Shown: positions 8,193-15,816 of the stretch, one piece after another
How positions within the stretch are numbered: the first letter of the stretch is position 1
How the letters are laid out: every line of letters starts with the position of its first letter
Assembly: GCA_030535355.1 (NCBI GenBank)
Contig: JAUNIO010000034.1
Span: 1 to 34,548 of the forward strand
Origin: a bacterium
GTDB lineage: Bacteria; Vulcanimicrobiota; Xenobia; Xenobiales; Xenobiaceae
Direction of reading: 5' to 3'
DNA length: 34,548 nucleotides
Program-made: the position numbers and the translations under genes
Notes under the pieces: model-generated
What the model was told of the DNA's origin: nothing
The model's database searches: none
What the model saw: the letters and a program-made list of their open reading frames with translations, nothing else

Positions 8193-8367
8193 CCTTACCA
8201 ACAGTCTTGGGCGTCCCCTCTGTCGCAGCCGCGACTTCTCCCCCTCCCATCCTTTAGGGGAGTCAGATAATTTCGCAAGTTAGCTGATCGCTAACTAAAC
8301 GACATTACATCCTTTAGGTGGAGTCAGATAGTTCGCAGGTTAGCTGATTGCTAACTAAACGATATTA
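8193..8367 (+). repeat. Hairpin-rich intergenic repeat, copy 1 (5' truncated, tandem 60-bp module)
   Basis: This copy starts immediately after the preceding stop codon. It contains the core CAACAGTCTTGGGC, the stem GTCGC...GCGAC and the CCCCCTCC...TTTAGGGG segment. A 60-base module then appears twice (8248-8307 and 8308-8367) with a few differences. Each module ends in GTTAGCTGATYGCTAAC, a 6-bp stem with a 5-base loop, followed by TAAACGAYATT. The half carrying the other terminal repeat, present in the 15525 copy, is missing here. It may serve as a transcription end for the symporter gene. Confidence 0.8.
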
Positions 8368-8372
8368 GCCTT

Positions 8373-9110
8373 ATGGTGAGAGATATGCGCAAAAGATTGT
8401 ATGAAATAGTCGAAGTCGCTCATGAAAGCGATCATCTGAGCTATGCTTACGATTTGCTGATGATGGTGGTCATAGTCGTGAGCTTAATACCTTTGGCGTT
8501 TAAAGAACATCTGCCCCTATTTCATTATACCGATGTATTTACAACTATTGTATTTATTTTGGACTATCTGCTGCGCTGGATGACGGCAGATTATCGTTTT
8601 GAGAAACGTTCCTGGTGGTCTTTTGCCAAATATCCGTTTACTATGTGGGCTATAATAGATCTGCTTTCGATTTTGCCTACGCTTACGGTCCTTAACAGCA
8701 GCCTGAAACTTTTCCGCTGTCTGCGCATGTTTCAGGCCTTTAGGGTACTGCGCGTTTTCAAGGCTTTTCGCTATTCGCGCAGTTTTTTTATTGTAGTTAA
8801 AGTTATTAAAAATTCTTCAGAGCCTCTCCAGGCAGTCTGTACCCTGGCAATAGGATATATTTTGCTTTCGGCTTTGGTGGTTTTCAATGTCGAAGGCGAT
8901 ACATTTAAAACATTTTTTGATGCCGTTTATTGGGCTACGGTATCTCTTACGACTGTGGGGTATGGCGATATTTATCCCGTGACTATGGCTGGGCGGATTA
9001 TTACTATGTTTTCCTCGTTCTTCGGAATTGCAGTGGTGGCTTTGCCAGCTGGCATCATTACTGCCGGTTATATGGATGCGATCAACGATCTAAAAAAGGA
9101 ACATGAATAG
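8373..9110 (+). CDS. Voltage-gated potassium channel (Kch/KvAP type)
   Basis: This 245-residue protein has a six-segment channel layout. Hydrophobic segments begin at residue ~25. The S4 voltage sensor (residues ~111-135) has basic residues at every third position (K112, R115, R118, R124, R127, K130, R133). The pore ends with the selectivity filter TVGYGD at 194-199, followed by S6 with ALPAGI. This is the classic tetrameric K+ channel pattern, placed in the inner membrane. The protein is short, with no RCK/TrkA domain. An internal ATG at 8385 (MRKRLYEI) could be the true start, since GGTGAGAG lies between the two ATGs. It lies between the symporter and a redox/metal-type cluster and has no obvious functional partner. 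Confidence 0.9.
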   Translation: MVRDMRKRLYEIVEVAHESDHLSYAYDLLMMVVIVVSLIPLAFKEHLPLFHYTDVFTTIVFILDYLLRWMTADYRFEKRSWWSFAKYPFTMWAIIDLLSILPTLTVLNSSLKLFRCLRMFQAFRVLRVFKAFRYSRSFFIVVKVIKNSSEPLQAVCTLAIGYILLSALVVFNVEGDTFKTFFDAVYWATVSLTTVGYGDIYPVTMAGRIITMFSSFFGIAVVALPAGIITAGYMDAINDLKKEHE

Positions 9111-9170
9111 CTTACAGTACAGTTACTGCTGTCCGGAAAACGCCAGGATTATGGCAAGGAGAAGAGTAAT

Positions 9171-9258
9171 ATGAAGATTGCTGTAACTTATGATAATGGT
9201 CAGATATTTCAGCTTTTTGGGCATACATCATGACTGCGGAGAAGACGGCTGCCATTAG
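9171..9258 (+). pseudogene. Remnant of a NifX/NifB-type dinitrogenase cofactor protein gene with a large internal deletion
   Basis: Behind an AAGGAGAAG ribosome site, the ATG at 9171 opens with MKIAVTYDNGQIFQLFGHTS and stops at 9231-9233. That start is typical of small NifX/NifB-domain (dinitrogenase iron-molybdenum cofactor biosynthesis) proteins, which normally run to about 110-130 residues. Overlapping in the +1 frame, bases 9229-9258 encode HDCGEDGCH followed by a stop, matching the His/Cys tail with which many of these proteins end. Both ends of the gene are present but the middle (on the order of 80-100 codons) is missing and the frame is shifted. The gene is dead, although its 20-residue fragment might still be translated. 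Confidence 0.7.
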
Positions 9259-9308
9259 TATTTTGGCATAATCTAGGGCGTTTTGGGGCTATCGGGGAGG
9301 AAAACAGC

Positions 9309-9641
9309 ATGAAATTAGGCATCATCCGCTGCCGGCAGACAGAGGAACACTGTCCGGGAACAGGCTGCTTCCGCGCAGTACGGCAAAAGAGCGGCTGTTT
9401 TGCAGGAATCGACGAGGACATTGAGATCGTCGGCTTTACTAACTGCGGGGGATGCCCCGGCAAAAAAGCGTTTTGGAGAGCGCGCAATTTGGTGGAAAGA
9501 GGAGCTGACACTATAGCTTTTTCTTCTTGTATTCAAAAGGGAACACCTATGGGGTATCCTTGCCCCTTTGCTAAAAAGATGCGCGATATGGTCGCCAATG
9601 ATTTGGGAGATAAAGTGCGCTTTCTCGATTATACTCATTAA
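9309..9641 (+). CDS. CGGC domain-containing protein
   Basis: This 110-residue soluble protein contains the family-defining CGGC at residues 46-49 within FTNCGGCPG, further cysteines at 8, 15, 20, 30, 74 and 85, and the blocks SSCIQKGTPMG and YPCPF. The cysteine pattern suggests metal or redox binding, and the family has no settled function that I know of. GGGGAGG lies before the ATG. It follows the remnant of a NifX/NifB-type gene in the same direction. That pairing fits an iron-sulfur or metal-handling context, but this is inference. Confidence 0.85.
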   Translation: MKLGIIRCRQTEEHCPGTGCFRAVRQKSGCFAGIDEDIEIVGFTNCGGCPGKKAFWRARNLVERGADTIAFSSCIQKGTPMGYPCPFAKKMRDMVANDLGDKVRFLDYTH

Positions 9642-9656
9642 TTAGGGCTTGGTTAT

Positions 9657-10451
9657 ATGCAATTTAAACAGATCCGTAATGCTACAGCCCGCATTTATTA
9701 TGCGGGAAAAGTTTATCTGCTCGATCCCTGGCTGGCCGCAAAAGATGCTATGGGCTATATGGCATACACGGACTTTAAAGTTGACGATTCGGCTAAAATG
9801 TATATTTCCATGCCGATCTGTCCTTTGCCGGAATCGGTAGAGCGCATCCTTGCTGGGGTAGATGGCTATATCGTTACTCATATACATCCCGATCATATAG
9901 ATATGAATATTGACGGTACTGTGGGTGGGCCTTTGGATAAACTGCTGCCGGTCTTCGTGCAGAACGAAGAAGATGCTGAAATCTTTCATATCTCTGGCTT
10001 TACCGATGTTCGGGTACTGAGTGAGGAAGGCCTGGAATTCGGCGATGCCCGGCTGATTAAGACTCCAGCTTTGCATGGTCTGAAAGCGAATTGCGGTTCG
10101 GCCTGCGGCGTGGTTTTGGAGAGCGAAAATGAACCTACTCTTTATTTAGCCGGAGATACGGTGTGGTACGATAAGGTGAAACGGACTTTGGACAAGTTCC
10201 GGCCCAAGGTAATAGTGGTCAACGCTTGTGCGGCAGAGGGCGTGGATTTCGGGCGTTTAATTATGAACGACGACGATGTGGCGGCAGTTGTCAAAGCTGC
10301 TCCTTACGCCAAAATTATAGCTAGCCACATGGACAATGTGGCTCATGCCTCACTGACGCGCACGACATTGGGCCGCAGCCTTAAGCGCAGAAAACTGCTG
10401 AATAAGGTGTGCATTCCCGAAGACGGTCAGGTGCTGGAATTTTCCAAGTGA
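9657..10451 (+). CDS. MBL-fold metallohydrolase (UlaG-like)
   Basis: This 264-residue protein of the metallo-beta-lactamase superfamily has the metal-binding motif HIHPDH at residues 75-80. It also has TPALHG, with a later histidine ligand, and LAGDTVWYD, with a bridging aspartate. The C-terminal ASHMDN provides the last histidine. There is no signal peptide. The layout (an early IRNATARIYYAGKVYLLDPW block giving the beta strands and the DPW turn) matches the UlaG-like branch that includes lactonases and other hydrolases. The substrate cannot be read from sequence. It begins 15 bases after the CGGC gene and is probably co-transcribed with it. Confidence 0.88.
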   Translation: MQFKQIRNATARIYYAGKVYLLDPWLAAKDAMGYMAYTDFKVDDSAKMYISMPICPLPESVERILAGVDGYIVTHIHPDHIDMNIDGTVGGPLDKLLPVFVQNEEDAEIFHISGFTDVRVLSEEGLEFGDARLIKTPALHGLKANCGSACGVVLESENEPTLYLAGDTVWYDKVKRTLDKFRPKVIVVNACAAEGVDFGRLIMNDDDVAAVVKAAPYAKIIASHMDNVAHASLTRTTLGRSLKRRKLLNKVCIPEDGQVLEFSK

Positions 10452-10491
10452 CGAACTGATCGCGGCAGCGGGCCGCACTGCTGGATTATAA

Positions 10492-10544
10492 CTAAAGAAG
10501 CCTCATATTCGGAGCGTTAACGCGCGTTTATGAGGCTTCTTTAG
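10492..10544. terminator. Bidirectional terminator between convergent MBL and kce genes
   Basis: A perfect 15-bp inverted repeat, CTAAAGAAGCCTCAT (10492-10506) and its complement (10530-10544), encloses a 23-base loop. The loop carries a second palindrome GCGTTAACGC (10514-10523). The A/T-rich stem base (AAAGAA/TTCTTT) can supply a U-run in either direction. It sits between the ends of the plus-strand cluster and the minus-strand lysine operon. Confidence 0.85.
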
Positions 10545-10580
10545 CTGTCTGCTGTTTAGGTGAGGTATGTGTAAGCCGGC

Positions 10581-11408
10581 CTAATCCTGGCGCAGCTCTA
10601 ACATTTGGCGCACGTCGGCGGGAGTAGCTACTTCAAAGTCAGCAGCTTTGATAAGGCGGGCGCAGCGCTCAACCAGTTCGGCGTTAGATTTGGCTAGGCG
10701 GCCTTTGGCGTAATAGACGTTGTCTTCAAAGCCTACGCGCATGTGCCCGTTATCCATAGCCAGAGACATCAGGCAGCAGGGCAGGCTGGCGCGCCCGCCG
10801 ATGCCCACCGCAGTCCACTGGGAGCCTTCTGGGGTGCTGCGCACCATGTAATCTACGATCTCGGGAGAATATGGCAAAGCACCGGGAATGTTTAGGCCGA
10901 AACCGTAATAGAAGGGTGGTTTAATTAAGCCTTCTTTGATGAGAATTTTGCTGGTGAAAACTTGGGAGACGTCTAGGCACTCCATAATTGGGCGTACTTT
11001 GTGGTCGAGCATAGCTTGGGCAAACTCGCGCAGCAAGGGGAGGTCGTTGACCACATAGTCGTTGCCGAAGTTGACCGAACCGCAGTCTAAACTGGCCATT
11101 TCGGGGTCGAGCTGAATGGGCTGCAGGCGCTCCTCTGCAGTCATGCCAGCGGCTCCGCCGGTGCTGCATTCGATAACGATGTCGCACTTTTCCCGAATGA
11201 GTTCCATCACGCGTTTGAAGACTTTAACGTCTTGGGTGGCGTTGCCGTTTTCGTCGCGCACGTGCAGGTGGCAGATGGAGGCGCCGGCGAGATAGGCCTC
11301 GTAAGTGCTCTGGGCGATCTCTTCAGGGGTTAAGGGCAGGGCGGGGTTGTTCTCTCTGGTGGTCTCCGCGCCGCAGACGGCCACGGTAATCATAACTTTT
11401 CTGGCCAT
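10581..11408 (-). CDS. kce: 3-keto-5-aminohexanoate cleavage enzyme (BKACE family)
   Basis: This 275-residue beta-keto acid cleavage enzyme is probably Kce, which condenses 5-amino-3-oxohexanoate with acetyl-CoA to give acetoacetate and 3-aminobutyryl-CoA. Zinc-site residues are visible: H47 and H49 in CHLHVRDE, and E228 in RVGFEDN. The substrate loop resembles Kce (GNDYVVND, a TSKILIKEGLIKPPFYYGF segment, and GIGGRASLP). The BKACE family contains many specificities. The call rests mainly on the neighbouring kdd. It is the last gene of a minus-strand operon that ends at the terminator near 10492. ATG start. Confidence 0.85.
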   Translation of the reverse strand: MARKVMITVAVCGAETTRENNPALPLTPEEIAQSTYEAYLAGASICHLHVRDENGNATQDVKVFKRVMELIREKCDIVIECSTGGAAGMTAEERLQPIQLDPEMASLDCGSVNFGNDYVVNDLPLLREFAQAMLDHKVRPIMECLDVSQVFTSKILIKEGLIKPPFYYGFGLNIPGALPYSPEIVDYMVRSTPEGSQWTAVGIGGRASLPCCLMSLAMDNGHMRVGFEDNVYYAKGRLAKSNAELVERCARLIKAADFEVATPADVRQMLELRQD

Positions 11409-11499
11409 AACATTTCCTTTGTGTGGTTAGTCTATAGAAAATAATGGTACGGCTTCACCGTGACGCACAGCGAAGCCGCTTTGAGGTTAGACGATAAAA

Positions 11500-12762
11500 C
11501 TAAGCTTTGCGGGGATAGGCTTCAGCCACAGCCTTAAGAGATTCTTCGATAGCCCACAGAGCTTTGTCCATATCTTCGGCGGTGTGGCGCCCCGAGATAT
11601 ACCAATGGTGGTAAGGCTGTACGAAGAGGCCGCGGCGGATAGTGCCGGTGTAGAACATGGTGCGCCGTGCTTTGTACTGATCATCCACGTGATCGAAGGT
11701 CAGGAAGGGCATGGGCGGGATGCCGGAAACTGTGCAGGGTACGCCGGTGCGCTTGACTATATCGTTCAGGCGGGCTAAGAAATCGGTACCTCGCTCCCAA
11801 ATCTGATCCAGGATGTGATCGCGTTCCAAAATGTCCAGGCACTTCATGGCCGCCACCATCTCTAGGGAGTTGGGGAAGAATGTGCTGGAGATGAAGACTT
11901 TCTTTTCGCAGACCTTCATGTACTTTTCTTTGCCGACCACGGCGCTGATGGCGTAGCCGTTAGCCAGAGCTTTGCCAAAGCAGGATAGGTCGGGAGTGAC
12001 GCCGTAGCGCTGCTGAGCGCCTCCCATGGAGACGCGGAAGCCAGTGCGGATTTCGTCGAAAATCAAAACCGCTCCATATTTGTCGGCCAAATCGCGCACG
12101 GCCTGGAGATAGCCTTCGGGCGGGGGAATGACCGGAGTTGCACCGGGATGGCCGACAGGGGTGATGATAATTCCGGCTACATCGTCTTTATGGGCTTCTA
12201 ATTTCTCTTCGAGTTCGGGCAGATTGCCGTAGGCAAATTCGACTGTGTAGTCCCGGAAGGCATCGGGAACGCCGCCGTGGTTTTCCACGCACCAATCGTG
12301 CCAGCCGTGATAGCCGCAGCGCAAAATGGTATTTTTATCGGTAGCGCCGCGGGCCACGCGCACGGCGACTCCCGTGGCGTCTGATCCGGTTTTGACCAAA
12401 ATGACCATTTCCGCCGAAGGGATCAGTTTAATGAGACGTTCCTGCAGGCGGTTCTGCACTTCCTGAACCAAAGCGAAGCAGAAACCTTTATCCATCTGGG
12501 CTTTGACGGCGTCGTTGATCTCGGGTTCGTTGTAGCCGAGAATGATGGGGCCATAGGCGCAGAGCATGTCTATATAGTCGTTGCCATCTACATCTACGAT
12601 GTGGCCGCCGTAACCGTGATCGATGAAAATGGGATATTCGCCGATTACAAAGTTGTAAGGGCGGCGAATGCCCATCATACCGCCGGGGGATAGGCGCTGG
12701 CTTTCCTCGTAGAGGGCCATCGATTTGGTGAGATTGAGTTTAGGTACGTTCAGATCAGACAT
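11500..12762 (-). CDS. Class III PLP aminotransferase (glutamate-1-semialdehyde aminomutase-like)
   Basis: This 420-residue fold-type I PLP enzyme contains GSDATGVAVRVAR (phosphate binding) at 126-138, CGYHGWHD at 149-156, IFDEIRTGFR with D236 binding the pyridine nitrogen, and CFGKALANGY with the Schiff-base lysine K264. It is of the HemL-like branch of class III aminotransferases, but no haem genes are nearby. Its start overlaps the kdd stop by 8 bases, so the two are translationally coupled. It probably acts on a pathway intermediate such as 3,5-diaminohexanoate, beta-lysine or 3-aminobutyrate. That is inference from context. In the standard lysine operon this position is filled by the aminomutases or by 3-aminobutyryl-CoA ammonia lyase, so an aminotransferase here is unusual. 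Confidence 0.87.
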   Translation of the reverse strand: MSDLNVPKLNLTKSMALYEESQRLSPGGMMGIRRPYNFVIGEYPIFIDHGYGGHIVDVDGNDYIDMLCAYGPIILGYNEPEINDAVKAQMDKGFCFALVQEVQNRLQERLIKLIPSAEMVILVKTGSDATGVAVRVARGATDKNTILRCGYHGWHDWCVENHGGVPDAFRDYTVEFAYGNLPELEEKLEAHKDDVAGIIITPVGHPGATPVIPPPEGYLQAVRDLADKYGAVLIFDEIRTGFRVSMGGAQQRYGVTPDLSCFGKALANGYAISAVVGKEKYMKVCEKKVFISSTFFPNSLEMVAAMKCLDILERDHILDQIWERGTDFLARLNDIVKRTGVPCTVSGIPPMPFLTFDHVDDQYKARRTMFYTGTIRRGLFVQPYHHWYISGRHTAEDMDKALWAIEESLKAVAEAYPRKA

Positions 12763-13792
12763 AGCGCTCCTCGAAAATTTTGCGGATGCGCGCGTTTTCG
12801 CGCAGTTCCCATAGGGTAGTATTGGCGTGGCCCTTGGTGTAGCCGTTGCCGATAATCATGTTGACGTCTTTGCTCACGCCCTCAGCTCCCAAAGCGGCTT
12901 TGGTAAAGCTGGTAGCCATGGAGAAGAAATAAACCGTGCCGTCATCGCGGCAGGGCAGAATGCTGGCCATTTCGGTGTTGGGGACGTTGACGCAGTTGAT
13001 GACTACGTCGTATTCTTGGCCGCTGTTGGCCGCTAAAGTTTTGTTCATGAATTCCACGGCGTTGGTGGCGTCGGCCAGCACAGCTTCGTGGACAATATCC
13101 AAATCGGTAATATTTTTGGCGTCAGCTTCGAAGCAGACCGCCCCGACTACGCGGCCATTGGGGCCCACGCGTTTTTTGGCTTCGTAGGAAACCAGCATAC
13201 CCGATTTGCCTCCTGCGCCTAAAATAAGCACGGAATCTCCGGGTTTGACCAGTTTAGCGGTTTGAGCGGGCGCACCGGCAACGTCGAGGGCGGCCAGAGC
13301 CAGTTTTTCGGACATATCCTCGGGCAAAACGGCGTAAATGCCGGTTTCGAACAGGATGGCCTGTCCTTTGATCTCCACGCGGTCGATCTCGGGATAAACG
13401 GCCACGATTTCATCGATGCGCAGGGGGGTCAGCGATAAGGAGACCAGAGAGGCAATCTTCGTGCCTTCAGCGGGAGCTTTGTCTTTGAGGGCGGAACCAA
13501 CTTTGGCTATAGTGCCGATAAACATACCGCCAGAACCGGTGACGGGATTTTGCATTTTGCCGCGTTCCTGGACTATCTCCAGTATTTTAGCTTTGATCTT
13601 TTCCACATCGTGCCCGGCCTCTTCCTCGATTTGGGTGAAACTGGCGGAATCGATGTTAAGGGCGGTTACATCTACTAAAATTTCGTTGTCATAGACGGTG
13701 GAAAAATCATTGCTGATTTTTAGCGCGGGCTGGGGCAGGACTCCGGCGGGTTCGAGAACCCGATGGGTGCCGTATTTGCAGGCCATAGCCAT
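12755..13792 (-). CDS. kdd: L-erythro-3,5-diaminohexanoate dehydrogenase
   Basis: This 345-residue protein has a Rossmann motif LGAGGKSGM at residues 191-199 and a later TVYFFSMATSF block. Its overall layout is that of Kdd, the NAD(P)-dependent oxidative deaminase that makes 5-amino-3-oxohexanoate from 3,5-diaminohexanoate in lysine fermentation. The related diaminopentanoate dehydrogenase of ornithine fermentation is the main alternative. Neighbouring kce favours Kdd. GGAGGT lies 9 bases before ATGGCTATGGCC. The next ATG two codons later is also possible. It is the first gene of the operon, with a candidate promoter at 13895-13923 and a leader hairpin at 13825-13853. Confidence 0.88.
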   Translation of the reverse strand: MAMACKYGTHRVLEPAGVLPQPALKISNDFSTVYDNEILVDVTALNIDSASFTQIEEEAGHDVEKIKAKILEIVQERGKMQNPVTGSGGMFIGTIAKVGSALKDKAPAEGTKIASLVSLSLTPLRIDEIVAVYPEIDRVEIKGQAILFETGIYAVLPEDMSEKLALAALDVAGAPAQTAKLVKPGDSVLILGAGGKSGMLVSYEAKKRVGPNGRVVGAVCFEADAKNITDLDIVHEAVLADATNAVEFMNKTLAANSGQEYDVVINCVNVPNTEMASILPCRDDGTVYFFSMATSFTKAALGAEGVSKDVNMIIGNGYTKGHANTTLWELRENARIRKIFEERYV

Positions 13793-13824
13793 GGATGGTG
13801 TACCTCCGCTGAATATGTAGAGAA

Positions 13825-13853
13825 AACGTCCGCAGGTGAAAGATACGGACGTT
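13825..13853 (-). promoter_or_regulatory. Leader hairpin of the kdd operon, possible attenuator
   Basis: AACGTCCG (13825-13832) and CGGACGTT (13846-13853) form a perfect 8-bp stem with a 13-base loop. Read on the minus strand, the stem is followed by TTTTCTC, a short U-run. It lies between the candidate promoter and the ribosome site. It could attenuate transcription or protect the mRNA 5' end. Confidence 0.45.
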
Positions 13854-13894
13854 AAAAGTGAAAATTAAGATTCTGTTTATTTTGGGCTAATCCC

Positions 13895-13923
13895 TTTATA
13901 ACTCGCGTTAGGATTTAGGGCAA
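13895..13923 (-). promoter_or_regulatory. Candidate sigma70 promoter for kdd-aminotransferase-kce
   Basis: On the minus strand, TTGCCC is followed by a 17-base spacer and TATAAA. That is 4 of 6 at the -35 and 5 of 6 at the -10. The transcript would begin near 13888, giving a leader of about 95 bases that includes the hairpin at 13825-13853. Confidence 0.45.
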
Positions 13924-14036
13924 GGCTGCTTTTCCGATGCTGCTGATCCTTCAGTTAACGCCATTGGCTCTACCACAAACATTAACGTGCCGCAAAACGC
14001 AGCAACAGGTATATTGGACGGTTACACTGCATTGGA

Positions 14037-15293
14037 TCAGGGAACATAGGGGTTGGGCTTGCATAGCAGCACAACAAAATCGACCAGGCATAAAAGGCAG
14101 ATAAGCGCTGGGGCCAGCATCAAGGTGAAAATACCTAAGACCCAAAATGTTAAAAGATAAAATAAACCCTGTCCGGTTTTGCCTTCGTAAAACTTATGCG
14201 CCCCGAAACTGCCGAGAAAAAAGCATAATAGTAAGGCGGTCCATTTGTCTTTGGCCTGGCCGGGCGGAAGCGGCTTCACCAGCATGACGGCTTTGGGCTG
14301 GCTTGCCGGCGATTCGAGCGGAGGATACGGAATAGCTTCAGGCTGCGGGGAAGGCAGAGTCTGCCTGTCAGAAGGTGAGGCTGCAGCCTGACATGGTGGT
14401 TCTATAACGGCTATCGGCTGCGGTAAACTGCCAGATGCCCGCGGCTTAGTTAAAGATAGCGGCAAAGATTGAGTGTGCGGAGCTGCCCACGCGGCTGCAG
14501 CTGGCTGAAACTCGTGCAGCGCAGAGCCGCATCTGCTGCAGAAGTTCATCTTGGCCTCCATTTCCATCCCGCAGGCCGGGCAGGCGATTATCTCTGGCTG
14601 GATATCTTCGGACAATTTAAAACCGCAGGCATCGCAGAAGACCATGGCGGCACTTATAGGGGCACCGCATTCGGGGCAGTATGCAGGCAGGGGGTGGGAA
14701 GCTATTCTGCTGCTGTCAGTTTGGCTTACTGTTTGGCTTGATTCTGCTGGTGAGCTGGCAAGGTCCGCACCTTCTTGATTGAGAAGGGAGGTGATTGTGC
14801 TTTGGTTATTATCATCATTGGCGATAGAGGTGGGGGCGCTGCTGGGCGCTGCGCTGGCACTGATGGGCCCCTTAGCACACTCATCAGCGCTCTTGGGGGC
14901 AGCTAGGCTTAATGGGCCGTTTTCTGCAGCCGGTTGGTCTAGAGATATTGGCTGCTCAGCGCTATCCGTTTCTGTCATCTGCGCTTTCTCTAGGGTGATC
15001 GGCTGCTGTTTATCGCTGAGATCGTTCTGCGGTTTTTCCAGAGATCTTGGCTGCTCAGCGGTGTCAGTTTCTGTCATCTGCGTTTTTTCCAGGGTGCTCG
15101 GCTGCTGTTTATCGCTGAGTTCTATAGGTGCTTTTTTGAGAGATAATGGCTGCTCTGAATCATAGGCCGATATGTCCGCTGGTCTGATTGGCTGCGGCCT
15201 GGCTGGGAGTGTAGCTCCGCAGTCTAAACAGTAATCAGTTTCGGGGACGGCTTCTTTTCCGCACTGGGGACATAACCTGGATTGCATACTCAT
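14037..15293 (-). CDS. Zinc-ribbon and TM2-domain protein with internal repeats
   Basis: This 418-residue protein has several parts in order. An N-terminal zinc ribbon holds CPQCG and CLDCG (C8, C11, C22, C25). A disordered linker includes a 33-residue repeat (61-93, and from 94) built on SDKQQPxTLEKxQMTETD. Two more zinc ribbons follow (YCPECG...FCDACG and ACPACG...FCSRCG), then a Pro/Ala/Ser linker. The C-terminal TM2 domain begins near KDKWTALLLCFFLGSFGAHK, with two membrane segments and a short cytoplasmic tail. TM2 proteins are small membrane proteins of unknown role, often joined to zinc ribbons in bacteria. The start is supported by AAGGTGAA. The linker composition recalls the partial protein at the left edge. 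Confidence 0.85.
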   Translation of the reverse strand: MSMQSRLCPQCGKEAVPETDYCLDCGATLPARPQPIRPADISAYDSEQPLSLKKAPIELSDKQQPSTLEKTQMTETDTAEQPRSLEKPQNDLSDKQQPITLEKAQMTETDSAEQPISLDQPAAENGPLSLAAPKSADECAKGPISASAAPSSAPTSIANDDNNQSTITSLLNQEGADLASSPAESSQTVSQTDSSRIASHPLPAYCPECGAPISAAMVFCDACGFKLSEDIQPEIIACPACGMEMEAKMNFCSRCGSALHEFQPAAAAWAAPHTQSLPLSLTKPRASGSLPQPIAVIEPPCQAAASPSDRQTLPSPQPEAIPYPPLESPASQPKAVMLVKPLPPGQAKDKWTALLLCFFLGSFGAHKFYEGKTGQGLFYLLTFWVLGIFTLMLAPALICLLCLVDFVVLLCKPNPYVP

Positions 15294-15472
15294 AGCAAAT
15301 TCACCTTACTTACCATATTGCGCTGTATCTTGCGCTTGATTCCTGGAAAAAGGCGATTAAAGCCTATCAGCAGTCCTTCTAAATAGTTACATCTTGTCCT
15401 GCCCAGCAGCTGTTCTGTACGACTTCGCTCAGCTGCGCGTCTTTGGCCATACTGGCACTTCACTTGGCTGGG

Positions 15473-15510
15473 AAACGCTATTAAGCACAAGGCTGTGCTC
15501 AATAGCGTTT
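15473..15510. terminator. Long hairpin in the gap between the TM2 gene and asnA
   Basis: AAACGCTATTAAGCACA (15473-15489) pairs with 15494-15510 over 17 positions with one mismatch, around a 4-base AGGC loop. No U-run follows on the minus strand, but an AT-rich stretch follows on the plus strand. It could be a terminator for read-through from asnA or a processing hairpin. It abuts the repeat element that begins at 15525. Confidence 0.5.
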
Positions 15511-15524
15511 ATATATTTAATGGG

Positions 15525-15748
15525 CAATGTCATTTAGTTAAGACTCGATGACATTGGGAATGTTGACTCATATACAACTATCGCCACGTTTATGCCCGGG
15601 TACAAGCTAGCCTATAACATAAGCTAAACCTAGATTCCCCAACAGTCTTGGGCACCCCCTCTGTCGCATTCGCGACTTCTCCCCCTCCCATCCTTTAGGG
15701 GGAGTCAGATAGTTTCGCAGGTTAGCTGAACGCTAACTAAATGATATT
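15525..15748 (-). repeat. Hairpin-rich intergenic repeat, copy 2 (full-length reference)
   Basis: This copy is the reverse complement of the one at 32684. The ends are imperfect inverted repeats: CAATGTCATTTAGTTAAG at the left and CTAACTAAATGATATT at the right. Inside are the hairpins CCCAA-CAGTC-TTGGG, GTCGC-ATTC-GCGAC, a CCCCCTCC...TTAGGGGG pairing and GTTAGC-TGAAC-GCTAAC. The loop of the GTCGC stem differs from the other copies while the stem is kept. Similar TTTAATGGG and TTTAATAGGG sequences flank it, possibly a decayed target duplication. Bases 15294-15472, before it, hold no gene that I can support. Confidence 0.8.
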
Positions 15749-15816
15749 ATTTTAATAGGGTATGATTAAGGAATATAGGGATTAGGCTTGCATTTTTCTG
15801 CAGAGACGGCTGAGAA

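Noticed and set aside
8193-8367. CRISPR array
   Set aside because: Only two adjacent 60-bp units occur, with no spacers between them. The same unit is dispersed elsewhere as part of a larger element.
14779-15165. Plus-strand open reading frame inside the TM2 gene
   Set aside because: Its repeats mirror the linker repeats of the minus-strand protein, and it has no supporting start or family match.
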